NCBI GenBank assembly: GCA_029582155.1
Contig: CM055896.1
Coordinates: 10,347,463 to 10,411,462 of the forward strand
DNA length: 64,000 nt
From: Panopea generosa
Lineage: Eukaryota > Mollusca > Bivalvia > Adapedonta > Hiatellidae
Direction: 5' to 3'
The notes under the pieces were generated by a model, which was not told the origin of the DNA, made no database searches, and saw only the letters and a list, made by a program, of their open reading frames with translations. This document shows positions 46,416-59,057 of this stretch, one piece after another. The position numbers and the translations under genes are program-made. Each line of letters begins with the position of its first letter. Positions within the stretch are counted from its first letter, which is position 1.

Positions 46416-48065
46416 TAATAATATTAATAATGAATATAATAATAGTTACTGTAATAATAATGATGTTTGCTGTTCTGTATAAAATAGCGTCTGAGATTGC
46501 CATTGTAAAAATAAATCCACATAGATAATAATAATAATAATAAATAATAATAATAATAATATTAATAATGAATATAATAATAGTTACTGTAATAATAATA
46601 ATGTTTGCTGTTCTGTATAAAATAGCGTCTGAGATTGCCATTGTAAAAATAAATCCACATAGATATTTTAGAAAGATAAAACGGCATGTTAAGCTGCTTG
46701 TGCAGAAATAACTCAAATCGTCCCCAAATGCTCTAAAACACACACGTCTGTTAAAATCTACATTGGTAACACCAGTGATACCTTATACCAATATATTCAC
46801 TTTAAGTATTTGCTCTTATCATCTGCGGCAAGAAATCACAATATCTATGAACCATTTTTGAAAATATTCCTAACTAACTCACATGGAAACTTTGCGCAAG
46901 ACTTGTATTGACGTCAATACAAAGAGAACAACTGGGTAGTAAGGGAAGTGGCGATTTGAGATAAATGCTTCTTAAAATCCGCGGCTTTTGTCAGTTTTAG
47001 TCCTTATCTGCTATAGTATACTTTGCAGTTTATCAAATTGGATTATCTTCCTTTATTTGGAGACTCGGTTATAATTGGCTTTCATGTTTTTCTCTAGTTA
47101 ATCGACACTGGAAGGATTAAGAAGTCGATGTTGGATAAACTGTTATAAAACCTTAGACGAACAGTGGCGTTTGTAATGGTCCTTATATACGCCTTGTTGT
47201 GCCGTTAAATGTATAATGGGCTTGATAGCATTCGGCGAAACACTCACTAATTGACACAAGTGTAACCGCTGATCAAAAGTAATGTATACCCTGTCCGTCT
47301 TATATGTAGCTTAAATTGCTATTTTCTTTATATAACTTATAATAGGCCGTAGATTGAAAATAAAGTGTGCAACGTGACATAAAACGGAGGATACTATTGG
47401 GTAATAAATACGTCAACTTTTATGCCTATTTCAAACATATTCGCTAAATATATAAATACTATTCCAACATTGTAACATAGAAACAACTAAATGTAAAATG
47501 AATGGAAATTGAAAAAAATGAATGGAAATTGAAAAAAATTGCCGTTTTAGCATATGTGTTTTTGAACGAACTGTCGTCGGTATGGAGAACTGTAACGATG
47601 TCATCGGGTATGTGCGTAATATGTATACATTACATTTGATGTAAAAAGAAGTGATAGTGATTTACAAATGTAGAATAAGCATAATAAGTGTATGTGAGGA
47701 CAACACGGCTCACCACCTTGTCCAATCAAATGGAAAAACTCGCCACCGGAAAGTTTAAAGGTAACTTATCAGGATTTTTAAAAATAAAAATGAAATTGGC
47801 AAGAAATATTTTTTTTCTCCAATTTGTAATGTCAGTATTTATTCACTGACGCCGTATTTACGAGAAGATACATATTTAAACATATCAAAATAATATATTG
47901 CAAAGAGGATTACCTAGCTCGGGCTAAGATTTTTGTGACATATCAAACGAGTGATTTCGTTTTGATTTCGATTTGATCCGTCATTCTGGTTTACACTTTG
48001 TAGAATTTGTTTCAGATTAGAAAGAGTTCGAATGCTGTTGAGAAGGTCGCAAAACAGTATTAAAG
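44150..48065. other. Intergenic DNA upstream of copy 1, no gene seen
   Basis: AT-rich sequence with short random open frames and no recognised domain. It contains the duplicated AAT-rich segment at 46373-46664. Regulatory elements of copy 1 may lie here, but none was recognised beyond the TATA-like box. Confidence 0.4.
46373..46664. repeat. ~145 bp tandem duplication with (AAT)n microsatellites
   Basis: An ATAATAATA run followed by GAATATAATAATAGTTACTG, TTTGCTGTTCTGTATAAAAT and AAATAAATCCACATAGATA occurs twice, back to back, almost unchanged. Confidence 0.9.
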
Positions 48066-49644
48066 TACACTCTGTTTTAAGAATGGGTATTCATATAATT
48101 ATTATATACTAGGTTTCATGTGATTAGTATATGCTAGGTTTCATGTGATTATTATATACTAGGTTTCATGTGATTATCATATGCTAGGTTTCATGTGGTT
48201 GTCATATGCTAGGTTTTATGTGATAATTTTATACTAGTATTCATATAATTCTCATATACTAGTTTTCACGTGATTCTCATAATGCCAAGTTTCATGTGAT
48301 TATCATATGCTATGTTTCAAATTGTTATCATGTACCAGATCTTATAAGAATCTCAGATACTCGGTTTTATGATATTATGAAATGCCAGATTTCATATGAT
48401 TCGCATATACTAGGTTTCACGTGATCATCATATGCCTAATTTGATATGATTATCATAATTATACTAGATTCGTGTAATATGCTATGTTTCTTATGATTAT
48501 CACATGTTATGTTTCATATGATTATCATAAACTAGGTTTCATGAGATTATCATTTGCTAAATTTCATGTGATTACCATATCAGGTTACACGTGAGTATCA
48601 TATTCTAGGTTTCTTGTAATTACCATATGGTAAGTTTCGTGTGATACTCATATGGTATGTTTCATCTGAATCTCATATGTTAGGTTTCATGTGATTATCA
48701 TATGCTATGTTTCAAATGGTTATAATATACCAGGTTCAATGTGATCAAGATATGTCAGGCATCAAATGATTCTCATATGCCAGGTTTCATGTGATCCTCA
48801 TGTGCAAGATTTCATGTGATTCTCATATGCTTGGTTTCATTTGAATATCATATTGTAGGTTTCATGTGATACTCATATGCCAGGTTTCATGTGATTCTCA
48901 TATTCGAGATTTATGTGATTCTAATATACTAGTTTGCATGTGATTCTCATATTCGAGGTTCCATGTGATTTTCATATACTAGGCGTCATATGATTCGCTT
49001 ATGCTAGGCTTTTTATGATTCTCATATACTAGGTTTCATGTGATTCTCATATACTAGGCTTCATGTGATTTTCATATGCTAGGCTTCATATGATTATCAT
49101 ATTCTAGGCTTCATGTGATTCTCATATGCTAGGCTTCATATGATTTCATATTCGAGGCTTCATGTGATTCTCATATACTAAATTTAATACGATTCTCATA
49201 TACTAGGTTAAATATGATTATCGTATGCTAGGTTTCATTTCAGTGTCATATGCTATGTATCATATTATTATCACAAGCTAAGTTTTTATGTGTATCTCAT
49301 GTGTTAGATTTCATGTGATTGTCATATTTAAGATTTCATATGATTTTCATGTGCTATGGTTCGTAATATTCTAATATGCCACGTTTCAAGTGATTAACAT
49401 ATGCCTGGTTTCATATAATTTTCATATACTAAGTTGCATGTGATTCATATATTCGAAGTTTCATGTGATTCTTATATACTAGATGTCATATGATTCTTAT
49501 GTACTAGGTTTAATATGTCGATCATATGTTATGTATTATATGAGTGTCAAATACTATGTATCATGTGATTATAATATACTAGGTTTCATTTTATGACCAT
49601 ATGCCTGTTTTGATATGCTTATCATAAACATAATATGTTTCATG

Positions 49645-50257
49645 ACGTCTCACACCATTATTACATTTCCCATAGGGCTCCATTGTTACATTTACAGTCA
49701 AACCTGTCCTAAGCAGGCAGTCAAGGGAAGGATTAAAAGTGGCCTTTTAAGACAGGTTGTTGCTTAAAACATGTTAATTAGCTCTGAAAGCACAGAAATG
49801 ATAAATGACAAATGTGGCTGCTTAAGAAAAGTGGCTGCCTATAAGAGGTGACCGCTTACACAGGTTTGACTGTACGTCCAAAACACAGTGGAAAAAAGCA
49901 AAATATGCGGCATGTATCCGGATTGAAATTCTTCACTGGTTCAAGATATGGAATTATAAAGGAAAAAACATACCGTGACCATGTGTTTTTTTTAAAAGTC
50001 AATGCTATCGTGAGACCTATCGATTTCCAGAGTAATGATGTGTCAACTTTTGGTCCACGATGTAGTTCGAACCAACAATTTTGAAAGGACACAAAATTGT
50101 CCAGAAACCTGGTATCAGCATCAACATTTCAGTGGTGATTTCTAAAATACCGACCTTTCAACTCATGCTAGAAAAAAACCCCAACAACACTGCTGTACAA
50201 AGCCCTAAAAAAGACGAAAAAGAGAATTAAAGTTTTATTTTTACCTTCTTCATCTGT
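49645..50257. repeat. Interspersed repeat E, first copy, carrying a MITE
   Basis: It begins ACGTCTCACACC and ends CTTCATCTGT. Without the MITE it is about 431 bp, nearly the same as the inverted copy at 61743-62177 (435 bp). Shared phrases include CATTTCCCATAG, TTCGAACCAACAATTTTGAA and TTTCAGTGGTGATTTCTAAA. No coding frame or terminal inverted repeats were recognised; the class is unknown. Confidence 0.75.
49693..49874. mobile_element. Tc1/mariner-like MITE nested in repeat E
   Basis: TA-CAGTCAAACCTGTC to ACAGGTTTGACTG-TA is the best-preserved copy of the family. The inverted copy of repeat E at 61743-62177 is uninterrupted at this point, giving the empty site. Confidence 0.85.
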
Positions 50258-51669
50258 AGGTCAGGAGTACTCAAGGCAGATAAAAATGGTACGAGTCCAT
50301 ACGAGTGACATATGCGAGGTTTCATATGATTGTCAGATGATGCTTTAATTAATATGATTATCATACGCTAGGTTTCATGTGAATCTCATATATTAGGTTT
50401 CATTTGAGTATCATATACTAGGTTTTATGTGATTATCATATGCTATGTTTAATATGATTATCATATGTTAGATTTCATGTGATTATCACGCACGAGGCTT
50501 CATGTGATTCTCATATACATATACTAGGTTTCATGCGATTATAATATTTTGTCTTTGAATGGTTCTCATATACCAGGTTTAATATTATTATTATTATATA
50601 CTAGGTTTCATGTGATTCCTATATGCTAGGTTTCATATGATTCCCAAATGCAAGTTTTCATGTGAATATCATATAGTATAGTATGTTGCATATGATTGTA
50701 ACATGCTTGGTTTCATATAAATATCACATGCAAGGATTCATATGATTCTTATATACTATATTTCATACAATATGTGACTCAAGTGTGCGATATGTTATAA
50801 TAGAGTTATCGCCCTTAAACGCGAACGATTATCGTTACTCTAATTCCATAGCAGTTAGAAGTTAGTTTTGCATTCGTATTTTGTCATGCGATACTCTTTA
50901 ATATTGTAGACAGAGAATGTAAGGCTGAAGGTTAGGTTCATGTTAGATATGGGAAGAAGAAATAGGAATCTCACGCTACGTTCACACTTTCAACTTGTAT
51001 GCTTACCACGTGCTTTGAAGTTGCACGAGATTGACGTGACAAGAGCACCATTCGTGTAACATGCGTGTTTCCATTATTAACTGTTTGCCTGAACGTGTAA
51101 TATCATTTCATAAGGTTTCTTGTTATTCAGATACAAATAAACAAACAACTGCTAACGGTATAATTCCATTTATTGAAATACATTCACTATGATAACACAA
51201 TATTCATGATATAAGTTTATCCGTTATAATAATGCTTATATCGAATACAGAAATAAACGGCAACATCAAACAAACAATTATCATATTTACATGTAATTCA
51301 AACATGATTAACGTTCATAGAATCCCTCATAAGAATTTTCGTTAAGTAATCAAACATAAACTTACATAGAGAAAAAATTGAATAAATTTAAAAGTAGTAA
51401 AGCTCTAAGGTTTAGTACTTGCAATAGATTGAGAGACTTTGTATTGTTATCAAATTGTGAATTTATCAACAAAATAGAGAAGAACTTAATTTTATTGACT
51501 TAATATGTATACAGTTTATCATACACATACAATATACATACGTACACGCATACATGTGATAGGTGTTTCAATCAAAATAATCTTTACATATCATTTAATG
51601 TAACGTTACAGTTAAGTTTCCTATTAACATAATTCAATATTCACTTATAAAATAAGGATATAATTTAGT

Positions 51670-54530
51670 CCCACCACCACCCTAAAGCACCCTTCGCCCA
51701 CCAATCCAAAGTTGATGCAGCCTCACCCATCCCTCAAAAGTTGATACAGCACTCTCCCCAACAACTCAAAAGTTGATACAGCCTCACCCATCACTCTAAA
51801 GATGATACAGCCCTCTCCCCAACCACTCCAAGGTTGATTCAGCCCTCTTCCCTACCACTCCAAAGTTGATAAAGCCCCTCCCTCACCACTTCAAAGTTGT
51901 TAAAGCACTCCCACCACTCCAAAGTTGTTAAAGCACTCCCACCACTCCAAAGTTGTTAAAGTACTCCCACCACTCCAAAGTTGATACAGCCCTACGCATC
52001 ACTCCAAAGTTGATACTTCCTTACGCATCACTATAAAGTTAATACATCCCTATGCATCACTTTAAAATTGATAAAGCCCATCCACACCACTCTTAAGTTG
52101 ATTCAGCCCTCTTCCCCAACTACTCCAAAGTTGATACATTTCACCACTCCAAAGTTGATACAGCCTCCCCAACACTTCAAAGTTGATAGAGCCCAACAAC
52201 TACCTTAAAGATGACACAGCCCTACGCATCACTCTAAAGATGATACAGCCCTCTCCCCCACCACTCCAAAGTTGATACAGTCCTCTTCCCTACCACTCCA
52301 AAGTTTATAAAGCCCCTCCCTCACCACTTCAATGTTGTTAAAGCACTCCCACCACTCCAAAGTTGATACAGCCATACGCATCACTTTAAAGTTGATACTT
52401 CCCTACGCATCACTATAAAGTTAATACATCCCTATGCATCACTCTAAAATTGATAAAGCCCATCCACACCACTCCAAAGTTGATACAACTTCCCCAACTA
52501 CTCCAAAGTTGATACAATTCACCACTCCAAAGTTGATACAGGCTCCCCAACACTTCAAAGTTTATAAAGCCCAACAACTACCTTAAAGATGATACAGCCC
52601 TCTCCCCCAACACTCCAAAGTTGATACAGCCCTCTTCCCTACCACTCCAAAGGTGATAAAGCTCTTCCCTCACTACTTCAATGTTGTTAAAGCACTCCCA
52701 CCACTTCAAAGTTGTTAAAGCACTTCCACCACTCCAAAGGTGATACAGCCCTACGCATCACTCCAAAGTTGATACATCCCTATGCATCACTCTGAAATTG
52801 ATAAAGCCCATCCACACCATTCCAAAGTTGATACAACTTCTCCAACTACTCCAAAGTTGATACATTTCACCACTCCAAAATTGAAACAGCCTCCCCAACA
52901 CTTCAAAGTTGATACAGCCCAACAACTACCTTAAAGATGACACAGCCTTACGTATCACTGCTGATACAACCCATCACTCCAAAAATGATAAAGCCCCCTC
53001 CCCAACCAATCCAAAGTTGATACAGCCTCCCCCACTACTTCAAAATTGATACAGCGCACCACACCAAGTTGAAAAAGCCCCCGCCTGATCACTCCAAAGT
53101 TGATACAACCTCCCCAACCAATCCAAAGTTGATACGGCCTCCCCCACTACTTCAAAATTGATACAGCCCACCACTCCAAAGTTGATACAGCCCACCACAC
53201 CAAAGTTGATACAGCCCACCACACCAAAGTTGATACAGCCCACCACACCAACGTTGATACAGCACACCACACCAAAGTTGATACAGCCCACCACACCAAA
53301 GTTGATACAGCCCACCACTCCAAAGTTGATACAGCCTCTTCACCACCACTGTAAACGTGATACAGTCTCCCCCACCATTCCAAAGTTGATACAGACCCCT
53401 CCCCCACCACTCCAAAGCGGATATAACCACCCTTCCCCAGCACTCCAAAGATGATACAGCCCCCTCCCCCAACACTATTACAAAGTTGATACAGAACCCT
53501 CCACAAACACTCCAAAGCGGATATAACCAACCTTGCCTAGCACTCCAAAACTGATACAGCCCCCTCCCCCAACACCACTCCAAAGTTGATACAGCCCCCT
53601 CCCCCACCACTCAAAAGATGATACAGACCCCTCCCCCATCACTCCAAAAATGATACAGATTCTTCCCCCGCAACTCCAAAGATGATACAGACTCCCCCAG
53701 CCACTCCAAAGATGATACAGAATCTCCCACCACTCCAAAGATGATAAGACCCCCTCCCCATCACTCCAAAGATAATACAGACCCCCCGCTTCTCCAAAGA
53801 TGATACAGAACCCCACTTACCACTCCAAAGTTGATACAGACCCCTCCCCTACCACTCCAAAGCGGATATAACCACCCTTCCCCAGAACTCCAAAGATGAT
53901 ACAGCCCCCTTCCCCAACACTATTACAAAGTTGATACAGAACCCTCCACAAACACTCCAAAGCGGACATAACCAATCTTCCCTATCACTCCAAAACTGAT
54001 ACAGCCCCCTCCCCCAACACCACTCCAAAGTTGATACAGCCCCCTCCCCCACCACTCAAAAGATGATACAGACCCCTCCCACATCACTCCAAAAATGATA
54101 CAGATTCTTCCCCCGCCACTCCAAAGATGATACAGACTCCCCCCAGCCACTCCAAAGATGATACAGAATCTCCCACCACTCCAAAGATGATAAGACTCCC
54201 CCCCACCACCCCAAAGATAATAAAGACCCCCCACTTCTCCAAAGATGATACAGAACCCCACTTACCACTCCAAAGATGATACAGACCCCCAACCACTCCA
54301 AAGATGATAAGACCCCCCCCCCCACCACTCCAAAGATAATACAGACCCCCGCTTCTCCAAAGATGATACAGAACCCCACTTACCACTCCAAAGATGATAC
54401 AGACCCCCCACCACTCTAAAGATAACACAGACCCCCGCTTCTCCAAAGATGATACAGAACCCCACTTACCACTCCAAAAATAACAGAGACCCCTCCACCC
54501 ACCATTCCAAAGATGATACAGTAACACCAT
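51670..54530. repeat. ~30 bp C-rich minisatellite downstream of copy 2
   Basis: Same unit as 31745-34360 (CCACTCCAAAGTTGATACAG) but with different variants (AAAGATGATACAG, AGCGGATATAACC, ACGCATCACTATAAAG). Modules of about 445 bp repeat in its right part (AGCGGATATAACC at 53416 and 53861). A run of CCACACCAAAGTTGATACAG units is at 53190-53310. Confidence 0.95.
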
Positions 54531-54944
54531 GCTCCCCACACCTGTACTGCTTACTAGATGGAGATGAAAATTTAAAAAAATGATGAAGAAATATACTGTT
54601 TTTGTTTATACGGTAAATCTTATGTTTCTTTACCATTGTTTAAAATTCGAATTGAACTGTTTAATAAAAAGTCAATAGACTAAAACACAAGAACTTATAC
54701 ATGACATTAGACGGTCACATGGATAGTGATTTTCGGCCTTTGTTCCGATGATATATATTTTTTTTAAATGATCCTTTTCAGGAACCATGAACCCCTGAAC
54801 AAAACCTGATTTTCTTGTTTGCGTCATTTTTCTACTACGGCAATTTTTAAGAACTCAACATATGTTATGGATTTATGTTTCATTATAGAAAAAAAATAAA
54901 ACTGTATTCTTAATTTTGCTCCACACCAAAACAACAGAAATAAC

Positions 54945-55690
54945 AACAAATGTAATAAATTGAGCTGGTAAGTTTTTGACAAAGAGACTACTGTCGTGAC
55001 TATACAATCTTAGCATGAATAGAACCCTTGCGTAAATAGATGAGAACATGAAACATTTTCGCTGTCTTGTTATTGAGGAGATGTTGAACAATCACAATGC
55101 TATTAATCCTAATTCCCTATTGCAATCAAAAGCCTTAACGGATAAATTCTTAGACTAGTATGCTTTTTATTTACGTTGAATAAAATCAAATTGTATTCCA
55201 TTTTTAATAAAAGCATATCTATTGAATTCTTTGCTCCTAAACATTTATATTCTTAGACATTGATGTTATTTCTTTTTTGATGAAAATAATGTTATAGAAC
55301 TTTTATTAAGGAAGAAGTAAAAATGCAAGAACTGTACTATGTCTTTGTTATACCGTCACCAAAACATGTGCTTAAACATATAGGTTTTACAACAAATACA
55401 CACAAACTATTCTTTAATTAAAATTAATACATTAATGCATTAGGATAATAATCAACGTTTTGTAAAAAGTAGTTTTAAGCTTGAATTTAACTGTTTTGGA
55501 CTTTCAAAATAAATCATATCAGTCTAAAGACAAATGTTTGAAATTTTGAATTAAATTTTTTTTCTCACATATATTTTTAAATACGCGGTAAAGACTATTT
55601 TATATTTAATTAATTTCGTTAGAATGTGTATCAAAGAGTACTGTGTGAGGTTTTGCGCAAATTCTATCCATACACTATTACATAATAGTT
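54945..55690. other. Segment present in copy 2 and missing from copy 1
   Basis: The copies align up to GCTCCACACCAAAAC and again from about 55700 (ATATAAAAAATG.AAA.AAATTGTAT). Copy 2 has about 740 extra bases between. It is AT-rich; no gene or repeat family was recognised. It may be an insertion in copy 2 or a deletion in copy 1. Confidence 0.45.
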
Positions 55691-56114
55691 GAACAATGAT
55701 ATTTTTTCATATAAAAAATGTAAAGAAATTGTATATCGGTCGAAGGGATTTTAAAAAGAAATAAGAAATGGTTATATTCAAACTTAAAACAACCTTTACC
55801 AGGACATTTATTATTATCTGTTTGTATCCATATATTTGTTTAAATTAACTATTATATGTCAACTGTTTTAAATATGCTTTCAGAAGAGAGACTTTCCAAG
55901 AAGAGAGACTTTGTACAAGCTAGAAATAGCCTTCTTCTCAATTCTATTGTTATGTATCGCTGTATATTTAAATATATGTTTATGTAATATGTTGATAACA
56001 AATAAATATTGTTTAAACTCAATATGCTTGTGAATTTCTGGTTAAACCTACATTTTTAAGACTCATTTCAAAGACGGACATGTTATTGGTGAGGTGTAAC
56101 AAAAAAAAAATTCT

Positions 56115-56120
56115 TTTATT
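56115..56120 (-). terminator. Candidate polyadenylation signal, copy 2
   Basis: AATAAA on the minus strand, about 150 bases after the C1q stop codon, at the same relative place as in copy 1. Confidence 0.5.
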
Positions 56121-56269
56121 TCTGATAGTTTCTAAACAAACCTTAACCTTAAATAGTGGAAAGTGACATCAACTTATCTATTGTAAATAAAGGACATAAA
56201 ACTGCAGAAATCGTCAAAAATTAAAAAAAAAATAAGGTGAAACTATATAAAATAATAAGAATGAAACTC

Positions 56270-56682
56270 TCAAGTTGATGATACTAAAGCACCGTTGAAT
56301 GTTGCATTAATGTTTTTATATAAATACTGAAATCCATAACAATAAACGTGAACAATGTCTCCAACAACTAATGTCAGATATACAGACGCAGATGCAGCAG
56401 GTTGACCGCCTGCTGTAGGCGACGGTGCGTATGTATCAGCGACAACAATATTATATCCGTTATGTTGTATGTAAAAATATGATTGACCTGCAGCAGTTGT
56501 GTGCAATATTGAAATATCAAAACTATAGATGCCCGGTACACTACACGTGAACTCCCCTGACGTTACGTTGTATCCAATGCCCACATTCGTTATAATCCTT
56601 GTATAAACAACAACACCACTATCGGTCTTTCCATTACTGAGGATACTCCGTGGAGAATTAACAGAGAAGATGACAACTGGAG
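56270..56682 (-). CDS. C1q-domain exon, copy 2 (terminal)
   Basis: It is 413 nt, the same length and phase as copy 1, with acceptor TGTCTCTTCCAG. It encodes PVVIFSVNSPRSILSNGKT.. to FNGALVSST and TGA. The core GEFTCSVPGIYSFDIS is kept while the loop HTTAAGQSYFY to GGQPAASA differs strongly from copy 1. There are extra sequons: NVTSG as in copy 1, plus NATF near the end. Confidence 0.88.
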
Positions 56683-57768
56683 CTGGAAGAGACAACACAC
56701 TTGATAATCTCAACTGACAGACCGTACGAAAACGCTGCATATAGTTGTAATACATAATATAACTTTGTAGATTGTAATAAAGCTGTGTAGTTGACACATT
56801 CTTAAAAATTCCCAGTTTATTTATATTTTATTTATAATCTAATGTGTTCAATGATTTCTTTATTTAATATCTTAAAAATGTGACACAATTCGTGTATCTA
56901 TATTAAAATTGCAATCATTATTGTTGGTACATGTACTTTTTTAAGTTAAAAACATTACCATTTTGCAAAATACATTTTAAGCGTATTAGAAACGTTCCAT
57001 TTAAGGTTGATCGCGATATTCCTTTCAGATTTTTTGACATCTGGCGTAAATTATCAAAATTTTGTACACTTTCGTTTTAGCTTTTTTGGATATAGTACCG
57101 ACGTTTCTCGTTAGCAGCGCCCGCCAGCAGTACGTATTTTTCGAACAAATCTTGCCGTGTTTCCCTTATAAAAAAGTAAATAATAATTCAAATAGTGTTT
57201 CTAAATTATTTATCCTGCGATAAGACAGGATATACAAATAGAGCACAAATAGTGTTCCTTTACATCTAATTATTACGACGGAGATTAAAACGCTGGTTAT
57301 TTCAGATGATGTCAAGAGAACGCCATGTAAACCGTAAAATACGACGTCATGTGTTTTTAAATGGTTCAATTTTGATTTAAATTCGAATTTATGAAGAAGA
57401 AAAACAATTGGTCATATTATAGTGAAATAAATATAACATATGTTAAATAGAAGAACTTGTATCTGAGTGTTTTTTTTCGCAACCATCAATGAATGTTCAA
57501 ATTCCTTGTTTTTAAACACGCGTATTATATTTTAAATCCGGTCGTATTGATAAAATGTAAAAGAACCGCACATTTTACTTATCTGTATAAAATTGAGACT
57601 ATTATCACAGGAAATAAAATAAGTAATTTAAAAATGTTATTAAAACATTTTACAATTAATATTGATCATAATATAAGGAAAAAAGGCAATAGTCTTCCGG
57701 AAAATACGTTATGAGTAGAGGCGTTGTTATGAATGATAAACTGCTAGTAAAATCAAACTTAACTCTAC

Positions 57769-57936
57769 CTGGACACGCATGCGTATTGCACGTGTGGTAT
57801 TCATCATATTCCCCAACACATTGTTCCCCTAAAATGGAAGGACTGGGGTTATCGCAGGATCTTGACCTCGATACCAATCCGCCGTTACAGGACGCCGAAC
57901 AAACTGACCAGGTAGTCCAACTTGACGAAGCCCCAT
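57769..57936 (-). CDS. TSP1 repeat exon (C1q-proximal), copy 2
   Basis: 168 nt, phase 1 to 1, with acceptor AAACTGTAG and donor GTAGAG. It encodes DGASSSWTTWSVCSASCNG to HTCNTHACPG. The first Trp of the W..W motif in copy 1 (GGWSAW) is Ser here, leaving a shorter Trp ladder. Confidence 0.85.
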
Positions 57937-58204
57937 CTACAGTTTATTAACTATGACATATCAAGACATGATACACAATTATATTTTTGTTAATATGCTA
58001 CAACACGGTTTAAAACATTGTAATAATGGTATCTAATTGGTATACATATTACTTTTATAGTGAAAAGCAGAATTTACGTCGAGTTGAAACATAAGTAAAC
58101 AATGTAATTTTGTCAGTTAATATGATATTGAAATGATGTGATGCAAATATAAATAATTAATAGATACAAAAATAAGTGTACAAAACCGAAATATTTAAAA
58201 TTAC

Positions 58205-58375
58205 CTTTGCAGGCTCCCGGGAGACAAACGCGGTCATCTCTTGCGTCCCCAAAGCAAGGATTTCCATCTGGGCCAGGGTACGGCCGGCTACAACTTCGGT
58301 CTCTCCGCTGTAATCCAACACCACAAGACACACTACAAGATCCCCAAGCTGACCATCCACTCCAGCTACCGTGTA
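58205..58375 (-). CDS. TSP1 repeat exon with lost acceptor, copy 2
   Basis: It encodes HGSWSGWSAWGSCSVSCG to VCLPGACKG, open throughout. The bases before it read ATTACAA, where copy 1 has ATTACAG, so the normal acceptor is missing. Skipping this 171 nt phase 1-1 exon would keep the frame. The next in-frame AG (TGGTCAG|CT) would remove the first WSGWS residues. Confidence 0.7.
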
Positions 58376-58886
58376 TTGTAATTGATTCGGTATAATAAAG
58401 AAGAGTTATGGCCCTTGTTTCAATTTAAAATATTGATAACATCTACCACTTAGGTTACTATCGTCATACAGATACTGAACATATTAATAACAATAAATTG
58501 AGAAGTAGCCAAGTTTCATCTCAATATATATACTTTCCAAAGTCGTTCAATGCCCGACTGGAACGACCACAAATATTAAAGCGTACATGACCAGTAAGAG
58601 ATGAAGCATTTAACGACCAAAACAGCACAGTCACAATAACACAATAAATATATACACACTAATTATAATGATGATAGGCACAATGCAAAAATACAGAGAG
58701 AACGACAACACATGTCACCGCAATGGTAAGTTAGTGTCATAATCGCCAAGGGGAAGGACTAACTTTGTTAAAATATGGACAAAACAACATTCTTCCCCTC
58801 GGCGTCATATCAATAAATTCAATGATAAACTACAAAAAAACGATACTTAGAAAAATAAATAAATTACGCAATATGTATTATCGTAC

Positions 58887-59057
58887 CTGGACACGTTCCA
58901 ACTAAACAATTTGAAACGTCTTGTTGACTTCCAACACAATCCAGCCCACCGTGTGAAGGTTTAGGTTCTGTGCATGACCGATTACATGACCTTTGACCAT
59001 GACCACAGGTGACACTACATCCCATCCAAGGTGACCATGATGACCAGTGTCCGTCAA
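58887..59057 (-). CDS. Third TSP1 repeat exon, copy 2 only
   Basis: 171 nt, phase 1 to 1, with acceptor ATTCTTAG and donor GTACGA. It encodes DGHWSSWSPWMGCSVTCG to CLVGTCPG with all six cysteines and a CSVTCG fucosylation-type motif. Copy 1 lacks this exon: about 1.4 kb is missing there between roughly 40030 and 40125. Confidence 0.88.

Larger units (their letters stand above)
48070..50770. repeat. ~25 bp minisatellite array split by an insertion
   Basis: The unit is about TTTCATGTGATTCTCATATA plus CTAGG, degenerate, over 48070-49640 and again over 50310-50770. The gap holds the interspersed repeat at 49645-50257. Sequence on both sides is the same family in the same orientation. Confidence 0.9.

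Noticed and set aside
46318-46743. 141-residue minus-strand frame rich in Ile/Tyr
   Set aside because: It spans AAT microsatellites and a tandem duplication; its composition follows the repeats.
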